A program made the position numbers and the translations under genes. The notes under the pieces were generated by a model, which saw nothing but the letters and a program-made list of their open reading frames with translations, was not told the origin of the DNA and did not search any database. Shown here in pieces: positions 6,843-12,595 of a stretch of DNA of 12,595 nucleotides (position 1 is the stretch's first letter; each line of letters starts with the position of its first letter). This DNA is from Streptomyces sp. NRRL F-6131 (GTDB lineage: Bacteria; Actinomycetota; Actinomycetes; Streptomycetales; Streptomycetaceae), in the NCBI GenBank assembly GCA_000719695.1, contig JOHN01000112.1:1-12595 (forward strand), written 5' to 3'.

Positions 6843-6871
6843 ATGCTAGCGGGGCGAACCGTGCGGGTAAA
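6843..6871 (-). promoter_or_regulatory. Putative housekeeping-type promoter of the TROVE-ARPP operon
   Basis: On the minus strand a TTTACC hexamer (6866-6871) is followed after 17 bp by TAGCAT (6843-6848). These match the -35 consensus at 4 of 6 positions and the -10 TAnnnT pattern. Transcription would start near 6836, giving a leader of about 65 nt before the GTG at 6771. The location between the terminator-like hairpin at 6927-6952 and the gene fits. Confidence 0.4.
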
Positions 6872-6889
6872 CCGGGTTTCGCGGCACGC

Positions 6890-6910
6890 CGGGCCGAGGA
6901 GGCCGGCCCG
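6890..6910. terminator. GC-rich hairpin, second stem after the prenyltransferase-like gene
   Basis: A 7-bp stem (6890-6896 with 6904-6910) encloses a 7-nt loop. It lies 16 bp beyond the larger hairpin at 6927-6952 on the minus strand and may strengthen termination there. It has no T-tract. Confidence 0.35.
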
Positions 6911-6926
6911 CGGCCCCACCTGACGG

Positions 6927-6952
6927 GGGACCACGGGGGCCGCCCCGGTCCC
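6927..6952. terminator. Terminator-like hairpin after the prenyltransferase-like gene
   Basis: GGGACC (6927-6932) pairs with GGTCCC (6947-6952), and GGGG (6935-6938) pairs with CCCC (6943-6946). Together they form a ten-pair stem with a two-base bulge and a 4-nt loop. The hairpin starts 5 bp after the minus-strand stop codon at 6958, where a terminator is expected. It would separate this gene from the TROVE operon. Confidence 0.6.
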
Positions 6953-6957
6953 GGCCC

Positions 6958-7986
6958 TCAGTCCCGGACGCCGAGCAGGAACTCCGGGTACAGGTTCACC
7001 GTCTGATCGACCAGGCCGTGCAGCCCCGAGACGTACGCGCCCACCCCGCCGGCCTCGTCGATGCTCGCGTGGAGTCCGTCGATCAGCGGCCCGGTGACCG
7101 CCGCGAATGCCCGCAGTCGGCTCGGCTCGGTCAGCCGCGCCGCGAACTCCTCCCGGGCCGCCGCGGAGTCCGCGCACCCCACGAGGAGCTTCTCCGCCGC
7201 CGCGCGTTCCGGCTCGGGCAGCGACTTCAGGTACTGCACCACCATGAGGGTGGCAGTCCCGTTGCGGAGGTCCTCGTACCGTCCGGAGGAGATGTCCCGC
7301 TGGTCGTTGACCAACTGCCGCAGCACGCCGAAACGCGCGCCGAAGTCGCGCCACGCGTCCACGCGCGCCTCGTCGCACCCGGCGAGCACCGCGCCCATCG
7401 CCGCGGCCATGGCGTACGGGGCACCGGTCTTCCCCAGGTAGCCGGCCATGACCTCGTCGGCGGTCGCCGTCGCCGCGGTCGCCGTGAGGTCGACGAGCTG
7501 CCCGGCTATCCCCCGGTGCCAGCTGCGCGACAGCTCCTGGCGCAGCCGCAGCGCCCGCTCCGGATCGTCGCGGCACGCCTCGTCGAGCACCTCGGCCGCC
7601 AGGTGGCAGGCGATCCCGATCACCGCGAGCAGATCCTGGTCCGCACTGCCCGTGTCGGCCGCGGCGGACGGCCGGGGCCCGGCGTCGGACAGGTCGTCCA
7701 GGTAGCGTGCCGAAACCCACCACAGCACGTGCGCCACCGCCGCGGGCTCGGCCGCCGCCGGGTCGCCGGAGCGGGTCCCGTGCACCAGGAACGGCAGCGC
7801 GACGATCCCGTCCACGGCCGGCCCCGAGCCCCGCCCGGCGATCCGGTCCAGGAATCCGGTCAGGGCCCGTCCCATCGCGCGGTCGGCGGCCGCACCGGGA
7901 CCGGCCGAGCCGGTCAGCCCCTCGCCCGTGCCCCGCAGCCGCCGCAGCACGGCGTCCGAACTCCAAGTGGGTGCGCCAGCCGTCAT
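6958..7986 (-). CDS. Polyprenyl synthetase-family (isoprenyl diphosphate synthase-like) protein, 342 aa
   Basis: The ATG at 7986 is chosen because GGAGGA sits 4 bp before it; a TTG at 8043 in the same frame has no such site. The protein is mostly helical, as expected of the class I isoprenoid synthase fold. It keeps a first Asp-rich motif D97-D98-L-S-D101, the KTGAPY motif (186-191), a second motif N227-D228-Q-R-D231 and the following LRNGTATLMVVQYL segment. It lacks the usual N-terminal GGKR(x)RP segment that binds isopentenyl diphosphate and the Arg pair after the first motif. It may therefore be a divergent chain-elongating enzyme, an enzyme acting on unusual substrates, or an IDS-like terpene synthase. 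It appears to be transcribed alone, with a 395-bp upstream region and a hairpin downstream. No terpene cyclase or carotenoid gene is in the window. Confidence 0.88.
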   Translation of the reverse strand: MTAGAPTWSSDAVLRRLRGTGEGLTGSAGPGAAADRAMGRALTGFLDRIAGRGSGPAVDGIVALPFLVHGTRSGDPAAAEPAAVAHVLWWVSARYLDDLSDAGPRPSAAADTGSADQDLLAVIGIACHLAAEVLDEACRDDPERALRLRQELSRSWHRGIAGQLVDLTATAATATADEVMAGYLGKTGAPYAMAAAMGAVLAGCDEARVDAWRDFGARFGVLRQLVNDQRDISSGRYEDLRNGTATLMVVQYLKSLPEPERAAAEKLLVGCADSAAAREEFAARLTEPSRLRAFAAVTGPLIDGLHASIDEAGGVGAYVSGLHGLVDQTVNLYPEFLLGVRD

Positions 7987-8052
7987 GGTGTCCTCCGTGT
8001 GAACGCCCCGGCTCCTGAATTCGTTCAAAGAGTCGAGAATCAAGGTACGGAG

Positions 8053-8080
8053 ACACTAGTACGGCAACGGTGCTCACCGT
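8053..8080 (-). promoter_or_regulatory. Candidate promoter and operator of the prenyltransferase-like gene
   Basis: A perfect inverted repeat ACGGTG-CT-CACCGT (8067-8080) lies just upstream (minus-strand sense) of TAGTGT (8053-8058), a -10-like hexamer. The palindrome occupies the spacer and -35 area, where a repressor would block initiation. No regulator gene is adjacent, and the -35 hexamer at 17-bp spacing (CACGGT) is poor. This could be a repressor or activator site. Confidence 0.4.
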
Positions 8081-8325
8081 GACGGTTGACGGGTTCTCCC
8101 GCGATCACCGGCTGCCGGTCGCCGACGAAGGCGCCGGCCGTCACCGAGGAGGCGCGGCCCCGGGCGCCCCGCGCGCAGGTCGTCAGGTCGGGAACGCCGG
8201 CCGGGGAATGGGGGCACGAACGGCGAATCATTGCGATAGAGGCACGTTCCGGAAGTCGCACCGGAGTCCCGCGGCCGGCCGGACGACCCTAACACCGCCC
8301 GGCCCGGCCGGCGCCGTGGTTTTCC

Positions 8326-8345
8326 GCCCCGCCCCGCCCCGCCCC
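8326..8345. repeat. Four GCCCC pentamers
   Basis: Four tandem GCCCC units lie 37-56 bp beyond the stop codon (8382) of the YwqG-like gene. On the minus strand they give GGGGC runs. A GGCGGGG at 8361-8367 could pair with this tract to form a terminator-like hairpin, and it could also form a G-quadruplex on the minus strand. Confidence 0.7.
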
Positions 8346-8381
8346 GGGCGCGGGCGGTCAGGCGGGGAAGTCAAAAGGACC

Positions 8382-9392
8382 TCACTGAAGGCTGAGCCGG
8401 TGGGGGTGCCCGGGATCCCGGGGGCACACGAAGACGTACAGGATCCCGTCACGGCTCACGAGGACGGAGGTCGGCCCGATCGCCCCCGCCAACGTCTCCC
8501 GGTCCTCCAGCGGGACCCAGCTGCTGTTGGGGCTGTCGCACTCGTAGGTGGCGATGGTCAGGAGGGGCTCCATGGGCTGTCCGCATGCGCAGTCCATGGG
8601 CGCCGGGTCGGTCACGTGCCAGGAGGCGAACCCGCCGACCTTCCAGCCCGGGGCGATGGAGAGGTCGCTCCGGTAGCCGACTTCCTCGTCGTCGCGCTCG
8701 TCCTCGGGCCCCTCCCACTTCTCTATGCGCCTGCGCAGACGGTCGGGAAGCAGATCGATGTACTGGTGTTCCACGACCTGCTCCGGGTGCAGGACACAGG
8801 GGTCGAGCACGTACCCCGGAGCGCCGACCACCACCGGCTCCGGCTGGTCGGCCAGTACGTCACGGACGTCGGCGGAACGACGCCAGCGCAGGTGCAGCGC
8901 CAACTGGTGGCCGGTGCCGTGGGCGTCGAAGGGGCACCAGAACACCTGGAGCACGTCGCAGTCGGCGGGCCCGCCGAACAGGCCGGGCACGTCCTCGCGG
9001 TAGAGCTGGGCGACGGCCAGCAGGGGGATCGGGTCGGTGTTCGCCAGCCACGGGGCGTGCTTCCCGCGCTTCAGCGAGAGCAGGATCTCCCGTTCGGCGT
9101 CCGTCGGCCCGGGCCTGACGCCCGGTTCCGGGGCACGTCCCCAGGCCTCGGCCTGGATCCGGCGCTTGAGCCGGACGTGCTCCACCCGCTCGCCCGAACT
9201 CCGCTTGTGCGGGTGTGTGCAGACCGGCCACGGTTCGTCGGCCGGCCAGAGCACCGGTCCGCCCACGGAGCTGTCCCGCACGCCCGGGGTACCGGGCCTG
9301 GGGTGCAGCCGCGTGGCGGTCCGCCGGTACCGGGCCAGCTCCGGGAAGAGACCCTCCACGTCGAGCGGCCGCTCGGGCGTCGTACGGGTCAC
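8382..9392 (-). CDS. YwqG/DUF1963-type protein of unknown function, 336 aa
   Basis: The GTG at 9392 is preceded by GAGGAGAGGA at good spacing. The frame stays open far upstream but only as the shadow of other genes. Features resembling the YwqG/DUF1963 family are SSVGGPVLWPADEPWP (41-56), LAVAQLYREDVPGL (125-138), PGWKVGGFASW (248-258) and CACGQPMEPLLTI (268-280). The family's function is not settled to my knowledge; some members sit in toxin-immunity neighbourhoods. Here C268, C270, C323 and H329 (CPRDPGH) could form a small zinc site, which is inference. No signal peptide or membrane segment is present, so it is probably cytoplasmic. It lies 116 bp after the dimethylarginine hydrolase gene on the same strand, but the hairpins between them and its own strong ribosome binding site suggest separate expression. 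Confidence 0.85.
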   Translation of the reverse strand: MTRTTPERPLDVEGLFPELARYRRTATRLHPRPGTPGVRDSSVGGPVLWPADEPWPVCTHPHKRSSGERVEHVRLKRRIQAEAWGRAPEPGVRPGPTDAEREILLSLKRGKHAPWLANTDPIPLLAVAQLYREDVPGLFGGPADCDVLQVFWCPFDAHGTGHQLALHLRWRRSADVRDVLADQPEPVVVGAPGYVLDPCVLHPEQVVEHQYIDLLPDRLRRRIEKWEGPEDERDDEEVGYRSDLSIAPGWKVGGFASWHVTDPAPMDCACGQPMEPLLTIATYECDSPNSSWVPLEDRETLAGAIGPTSVLVSRDGILYVFVCPRDPGHPHRLSLQ

Positions 9393-9435
9393 GCCGGTCC
9401 TCTCCTCGCGCCTGCACGGCTCCCATGAGTCCGCC

Positions 9436-9459
9436 CCGGCATTCTGGCATCCGTGCCGG
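9436..9459. repeat. Inverted repeat upstream of the YwqG-like gene
   Basis: CCGGCA (9436-9441) and TGCCGG (9454-9459) form a 6-bp stem with a 12-nt loop, centred about 55 bp before the GTG at 9392. It could be part of a terminator for the gene to its right or an operator for the YwqG-like gene. Confidence 0.3.
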
Positions 9460-9479
9460 CGGCTCAGCGCCTGGTGTGC

Positions 9480-9502
9480 CCGCCTGTCGCTGATCAGGGC
9501 GG
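9480..9502. terminator. Weak hairpin after the dimethylarginine hydrolase gene
   Basis: CCGCCTG near 9480 can pair with CAGGGCGG ending near 9502, with one bulged base. The hairpin lies within 30 bp of the stop codon at 9509. There is no T-tract. Confidence 0.3.
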
Positions 9503-9508
9503 ACCCGG

Positions 9509-10327
9509 TCAGGCGGGGGCGGCGCGCAGTTCCAGGGTGCAGCACTTCACGCTGCCGCCCGCCTTGAGGAGTTCGGTGACGTCGATCCCGATCGGCTCGA
9601 AGCCCCGGGTGCGCAGTCGCGCGGCCAGTCCGACGGCCGCCTCCGGGAGGACGACCCGGTGGCCGTCCGAGACGGCGTTGAGGCCGAAGGCGGCGGCGTC
9701 GTCGTCGGTGGCGAGCACGGCGTCCGGGTACAGCTCGGCGAGGGTGCGGCGGCTGTCGGCGGAGAACGCGGCCGGGTAGTACATGATCGCGTCGTGGTCG
9801 AGCACGGCGAGCGCGGTGTCCAGGTGGTAGTAGCGCGGGTCGACGAGCTCCAGGGTGACCACGGGACGGCCGAGGAGGCGTTCGGCCTCGGCGTGCGCCC
9901 GGCGGTCGGTGCGGAAGCCGGTGCCGGCCAGGATCCGCTCGCCGACCAGCAGGTAGTCGCCCTCGCCCTCGTTGGTGAACTCGGCCCGGTGCACGGCCCG
10001 GTAGCCCCGCGAACGGAACCACTCCAGGTAGGCCGGGGCCTCGTCGGCGCGCTCCTCGTGCCGGAACCGGGCGACCAGGGCGGTGCCGTCCACCACCGTC
10101 GCGCCGTTGGCCGCGAACACCATGTCGGGGAGGCCGGGGAGCGGCTCGATCAGCTCGACCGTGTGGCCGAGCTCCTGGAAGAGCGCGTACAGCTGCTCCC
10201 ACTGGGCGACGGCGAGGGCGGCGTCGGTGGGCTTGGCCGGCTCCATCCACGGGTTGATCGAGTAGTCGACCGTGAAGTGCGTCGGACGGCACATCAGGTA
10301 GTGGCGGGGGCGGGCGGTACGGGACAC
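9509..10327 (-). CDS. N(G),N(G)-dimethylarginine dimethylaminohydrolase (dimethylargininase), 272 aa
   Basis: The expected reaction is hydrolysis of mono- or dimethylarginine to citrulline and methylamine or dimethylamine, in the cytoplasm. The protein fits the arginine-modifying pentein fold: MCRPTHFTVDYSINPWM near the N terminus, the FAANGATVVDG segment (71-81), FTNEGEGDYL (117-126), catalytic His168 in YYHLDTALAVL, FGLNAVSDG (214-222) and the nucleophile region GGSVKCCTLEL, where Cys262 or Cys263 is the catalytic thiol. Length is typical. The GTG at 10327 is taken as the start because GGAAGGAAG lies upstream; the spacing of about 10 bp is long, and the ATG at 10294 has no site. It is divergent from a methyltransferase gene across 310 bp. 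It could recycle methylarginines from protein turnover or a related arginine derivative. Confidence 0.9.
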   Translation of the reverse strand: MSRTARPRHYLMCRPTHFTVDYSINPWMEPAKPTDAALAVAQWEQLYALFQELGHTVELIEPLPGLPDMVFAANGATVVDGTALVARFRHEERADEAPAYLEWFRSRGYRAVHRAEFTNEGEGDYLLVGERILAGTGFRTDRRAHAEAERLLGRPVVTLELVDPRYYHLDTALAVLDHDAIMYYPAAFSADSRRTLAELYPDAVLATDDDAAAFGLNAVSDGHRVVLPEAAVGLAARLRTRGFEPIGIDVTELLKAGGSVKCCTLELRAAPA

Positions 10328-10637
10328 GGGCGGTCGTCTTCCTTCCGGCGGGGGTGGTGCGGGAGGGGGCCGGGCGGGAGCGGGGTGCGCCCCGTCGGTT
10401 GCCCCGAGCGTGCCGGGCGCGGCGATCGTGGACATGGCCGCGACGTGCACGGTGATCGGACGGCGGCGGTCCAACCGGGGCCGCGCACGGCGGGGTGGGC
10501 GCACGGCGGTCGGGTGCACGGCGGCGTCGGGCCCGGCGCGGTGGCGGCGACACGCGGGCAGGAACGTGCCTGCGGCGCTCCCGCGCGGCGGCGCGGTGCA
10601 CTGGCGCGGCAGCGTACGTCGAGGAGGAGGCCGTCGA
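10328..10637. other. 310-bp divergent intergenic region between the dimethylargininase and methyltransferase genes
   Basis: No gene is supported here. The region must hold two divergent promoters, but no clear -10/-35 pair stands out. GCACGGCGG occurs three times, at 10485, 10501 and 10516 (15-16 bp apart). An inverted repeat GCAGG-6-CCTGC lies at 10558-10573. A strong SD for the methyltransferase (GAGGAGGAGG) occupies 10621-10630. The three nonamers could be regulator sites, though GC-rich sequence gives such matches easily. Confidence 0.5.
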
Positions 10638-11444
10638 ATGGGTACCGGTACGAGCACGAGTACGGGCACGGCAACGGGCGGTTCCGGCCCGGTCCGGGTG
10701 CTGGACGTGGCGGGCGCGCCCTACCGGCGGGCGTTCGAACTGTTCCTCGCGGGCACCGACGAGAAGCCCCGCACCCACGCCCGGTTGACCGAGATCGCCG
10801 CCGGGCTGGACCGGCGCCGGGTGCTGCTGGACGTCGGCGCGGGCGAGGGCCGGACCACCGCGCACCTGGCGCAGTACTTCGAGCGCACGGTGGCCGTCGA
10901 GCCCAGCGCCGCGATGCGGGAGAAGCTCCGGCTGGCCTGCCCCGGGGCGCTCGTCCTGCCCGAACCGATCGCCGCGGCCGAACCGCCCGAGCCGGCGGAC
11001 CTCGTCCACCTCTCCCACGTGCTGTACTACGTGCCCCCGGGGGACTGGCTGCGCACCGTCGGCCGGGTCCTGGACTGGGCGGCGCCCGGCGGCACGCTGC
11101 TGGTGGTGCTCCAGAACCCGGAGAGCCCGTGCATGCGGATGGCCGCGCACTTCACCGGCGTCCGCTACGACCTGCGGCCGCTGGCCGAGCAGTTGGCGGA
11201 GCAGGGACCGGAGCACGCGGTCGCGCTGGAGACCCTGGACCTGCGGTACCGGACGGACCGGCTGGAGGAGGCGGTGGACGTCGCCGAGTTCATGGTGAAC
11301 GTGGCCGAACTGGCCGCCATGGACCCACTGCCCGACCGGGGCGAGCTGACCGCCTACGTCGAACGCCACTTCACCCGGCCGGACGGCGGCTACGCCATCG
11401 GCCACACCCAGGACATGCTGACGGTCCGCCGCGCCCCCCGCTGA
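10638..11444 (+). CDS. Class I SAM-dependent methyltransferase, histamine N-methyltransferase-like, 268 aa
   Basis: The ATG at 10638 follows GAGGAGGAGG with 7-bp spacing, one of the strongest ribosome binding sites in the window. Residues 1-17 are a disordered Thr/Gly/Ser run. The SAM motif I is LLDVGAGEGR (63-72), with acidic E88 at the end of strand two (VAVEPSAAM). Motif IV-like DLVHLSHVLYYVPP is at 121-134 and a core strand GGTLLVVLQNPES at 151-163. Several parts recall histamine N-methyltransferase: FELFLAGTDEK before motif I, VEPSA, LYYV, and the C-terminal GHTQDMLTV strand. The substrate cannot be told from sequence; a small amine is a guess. The gene is divergent from the dimethylargininase gene and convergent with the aldo/keto reductase gene, so it stands alone on its strand. 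Confidence 0.88.
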   Translation: MGTGTSTSTGTATGGSGPVRVLDVAGAPYRRAFELFLAGTDEKPRTHARLTEIAAGLDRRRVLLDVGAGEGRTTAHLAQYFERTVAVEPSAAMREKLRLACPGALVLPEPIAAAEPPEPADLVHLSHVLYYVPPGDWLRTVGRVLDWAAPGGTLLVVLQNPESPCMRMAAHFTGVRYDLRPLAEQLAEQGPEHAVALETLDLRYRTDRLEEAVDVAEFMVNVAELAAMDPLPDRGELTAYVERHFTRPDGGYAIGHTQDMLTVRRAPR

Positions 11445-11481
11445 CCGGGGCCGGTGGCGCCCCGCGCTGACCGGGCGGCTC

Positions 11482-11513
11482 GCGGGCCGGCCCGCCGCGC
11501 ACCTCCCGGTGCG
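11482..11513. terminator. Convergent terminator hairpins
   Basis: Two GC stems lie in the 79-bp gap between convergent genes. One is a perfect 14-bp palindrome, GCGGGCCGGCCCGC (11482-11495). The other is a 6-bp stem CGCACC/GGTGCG with a TCCC loop (11498-11513). Either strand could use them. No T-tract is present. Confidence 0.5.
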
Positions 11514-11523
11514 GCCCGTGCCG

Positions 11524-12519
11524 TCAGGCCCAGGGCAGCGCCGAGCGGGTGCGCCAGTACTGCTCGGCCGGTTCGGCGAGCGGGGCGAGGCCGGCCAGCG
11601 CGGCGGCGTCGAGCACCAGCCCGGCGGCGCCCAGGTTGGAGGCCAGCTGTCCGGTGGTGGCCGCGCCGGAGAGCACCACGTCCGCCCAGGGCTGCGCGGC
11701 GACGGCGGCGAGCGCGAGGGCGTCGCAGGACGCGCCGGTGCGGGCGGCGAGGTCACGCAGGCCGGCGGTGTCCGGGCCGGTGGCGTTGCGGTCGGCGAGC
11801 CGGCCGTTGGCCATGCCCTCCTTCACCACGACGAGCCAACCCTCGGCGTGGGCCTCGGCGAGGGCCGGGCCGGCCGAGGGCTCCAGCACGTTCCAGGTGG
11901 ACTGCACGGCGGTGAACAGCGGCCGGCCGTCCACCGTCACCGCGAGCGCCGCCCGCACCGCCGCGGCCTGCGCCGGTCCGCTGGTGGACAGGCCCACCCG
12001 CACGCCCTCGGCGGCCAGAGCGGCCAGCCGGGCGTGCAGGGCGGGGTCGGTGAGCGCGGGGCTGTCCGGGGTGACCGAGTGCACCAGGTAGACGTCCGGG
12101 CGTCGGCCCAGCACGGCGAGGCTCTCCCGCACCTGACGGTCGAAGACCGCCGTGGAGTGCTCCTTGACCTCGTGCGCCGCCACGCCGGAGGCACGCCAGT
12201 CGGCGGTGTAGGTGTAGCCCCACTTGCTGCCGACCGTCACCTCGGCCGCGGCCCCCGGTCGGGCGGCGAGCCAGGCGCCGAGGAACTCCTCCGCGCGGCC
12301 GTACGAACGGGCGGTGTCGAAGTAGCGCACCCCGGCGGCGAAGGCGGCGTCGAGCAGGGCGTGGGTGCGCTCCCGGAGGGCGTCGACGGTGCGTTCGGCG
12401 GGCAGGTCGAGGTCGCGGCCGAGCGTGATGTACCCGGGCCGTCCGACGGCCGCGGTGCCCAGCCCGAACCGCGTGATCGGCGGGGCGGGCGCTTCGGCGG
12501 CGTGGGCGGCGGTCGGCAT
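11524..12519 (-). CDS. Aldo/keto reductase, 331 aa
   Basis: An NAD(P)H-dependent carbonyl/alcohol oxidoreductase of the (beta/alpha)8 fold, cytoplasmic. The full catalytic tetrad is visible: Asp68 in YFDTARSYG, Tyr73, Lys99 in VGSKWGY and His147 in YLVHS. The N-terminal FGLGTAAVGRPGYI fits the family. The C-terminal cofactor-phosphate-binding area (SGAATTGQLASNL, residues 290-302) is present but lacks the longer Arg-rich form. The ATG at 12519 has AAGGAG 7 bp upstream. Members with this architecture act on sugars, aldehydes or secondary-metabolite ketones, and no neighbour narrows this down. It is convergent with the methyltransferase gene and is the last complete gene on the right. The sequence beyond its start is noncoding. 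Confidence 0.92.
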   Translation of the reverse strand: MPTAAHAAEAPAPPITRFGLGTAAVGRPGYITLGRDLDLPAERTVDALRERTHALLDAAFAAGVRYFDTARSYGRAEEFLGAWLAARPGAAAEVTVGSKWGYTYTADWRASGVAAHEVKEHSTAVFDRQVRESLAVLGRRPDVYLVHSVTPDSPALTDPALHARLAALAAEGVRVGLSTSGPAQAAAVRAALAVTVDGRPLFTAVQSTWNVLEPSAGPALAEAHAEGWLVVVKEGMANGRLADRNATGPDTAGLRDLAARTGASCDALALAAVAAQPWADVVLSGAATTGQLASNLGAAGLVLDAAALAGLAPLAEPAEQYWRTRSALPWA

Positions 12520-12553
12520 GGCGGGCTCCTTCGGTGGTGCGGGTGCGGCGGCC

Positions 12554-12595
12554 GGGGGTGGGGCACGACGCCTGGGGTGGGGCGCGGGGGTGGGG
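12554..12595. repeat. G-run cluster at the right edge
   Basis: Six runs of four or five G lie within 42 bp upstream of the aldo/keto reductase gene, giving G-quadruplex potential on the plus strand. The window ends here, so the extent of the tract is unknown. No promoter hexamers are recognisable between this tract and the start codon. Confidence 0.6.

Larger units (their letters stand above)
7987..8381. other. 395-bp intergenic region upstream of the prenyltransferase-like gene
   Basis: No convincing gene is seen here. Short open frames of about 70 codons exist on both strands but lack ribosome binding sites and look like composition effects. Near the left side are the SD (about 7991-7996), a -10-like TAGTGT on the minus strand (8053-8058) and the palindrome at 8067-8080. 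The stretch 8220-8260 is locally AT-richer than its surroundings (AATCATTGCGATAGAGG), which may mark a regulatory site. A pentamer repeat at 8326-8345 precedes the end of the YwqG-like gene. Confidence 0.6.

Noticed and set aside
6772..6957. A Y RNA gene next to the TROVE-like gene
   Set aside because: Known bacterial Y RNAs are often beside rsr and carry a tRNA-like T-arm. A GGTTCG occurs on the minus strand near 6855, but no stem forms around it. The region at 3942-4132 is equally unconvincing.
7987..8043. TTG start at 8043 for the prenyltransferase-like protein
   Set aside because: The extra 19 residues (MILDSLNEFRSRG...) have no ribosome binding site upstream, while GGAGGA stands just before the ATG at 7986.
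8040..8295. Short ORFs of about 70 codons on both strands between the prenyltransferase-like and YwqG-like genes
   Set aside because: None has a ribosome binding site or a protein-like composition, and they overlap the candidate promoter and operator.
9393..11756. Upstream part of a very long minus-strand frame (to 11756) joined to the YwqG-like gene
   Set aside because: This part is antisense to the methyltransferase gene and out of frame with the dimethylargininase gene. Its translation is Arg/Pro/Gly-rich. The YwqG-like gene has its own GTG and strong ribosome binding site at 9392.

Overview
The window is very GC-rich, with coding frames whose third codon positions are almost all G or C, GTG as well as ATG starts, and purine-rich ribosome binding sites. 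This points to an actinomycete, most likely Streptomyces or Kitasatospora. I find nine well-supported protein genes and one possible leader peptide. I see no tRNA, rRNA, CRISPR array, transposase or integrase.

Left part (1-6900), all genes on the minus strand. Read in the direction of transcription, a TROVE/Ro60-like vWA protein (6771-5308) is coupled by a 4-base overlap to an ARPP-like protein with a C-terminal Fis-type helix-turn-helix (5311-4133). After 205 bp comes a three-repeat IPT/TIG-like surface protein with a single membrane anchor (3927-2437). It is coupled by another 4-base overlap to a 251-residue cytoplasmic protein of unknown function (2440-1685), followed by a 446-residue orphan (1501-161). 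A putative promoter precedes the TROVE gene, and a terminator-like hairpin separates it from the gene to its right. This run is the most interesting part of the window: an RNA-binding/vWA module with an unusual ARPP-HTH partner, next to a possible envelope-sensing module. The left edge (1-174) is a 9-bp repeat tract that also reads as an uninterrupted collagen-like Gly-X-Y stretch on the plus strand.

Middle part (6958-9392), minus strand. A divergent isoprenyl diphosphate synthase-fold protein (7986-6958) has a 395-bp upstream region with a clear palindrome. Further upstream is a YwqG/DUF1963-type protein (9392-8382).

Right part (9509-12595). A dimethylarginine dimethylaminohydrolase (minus, 10327-9509) is divergent from a class I SAM methyltransferase of histamine-N-methyltransferase-like character (plus, 10638-11444). 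The methyltransferase converges on an aldo/keto reductase (minus, 12519-11524), with hairpins between them. These look like ordinary accessory metabolism; the pairing of the methylarginine hydrolase with the methyltransferase may or may not be functional.

All family assignments come from reading motifs in the translations. No database search was possible.
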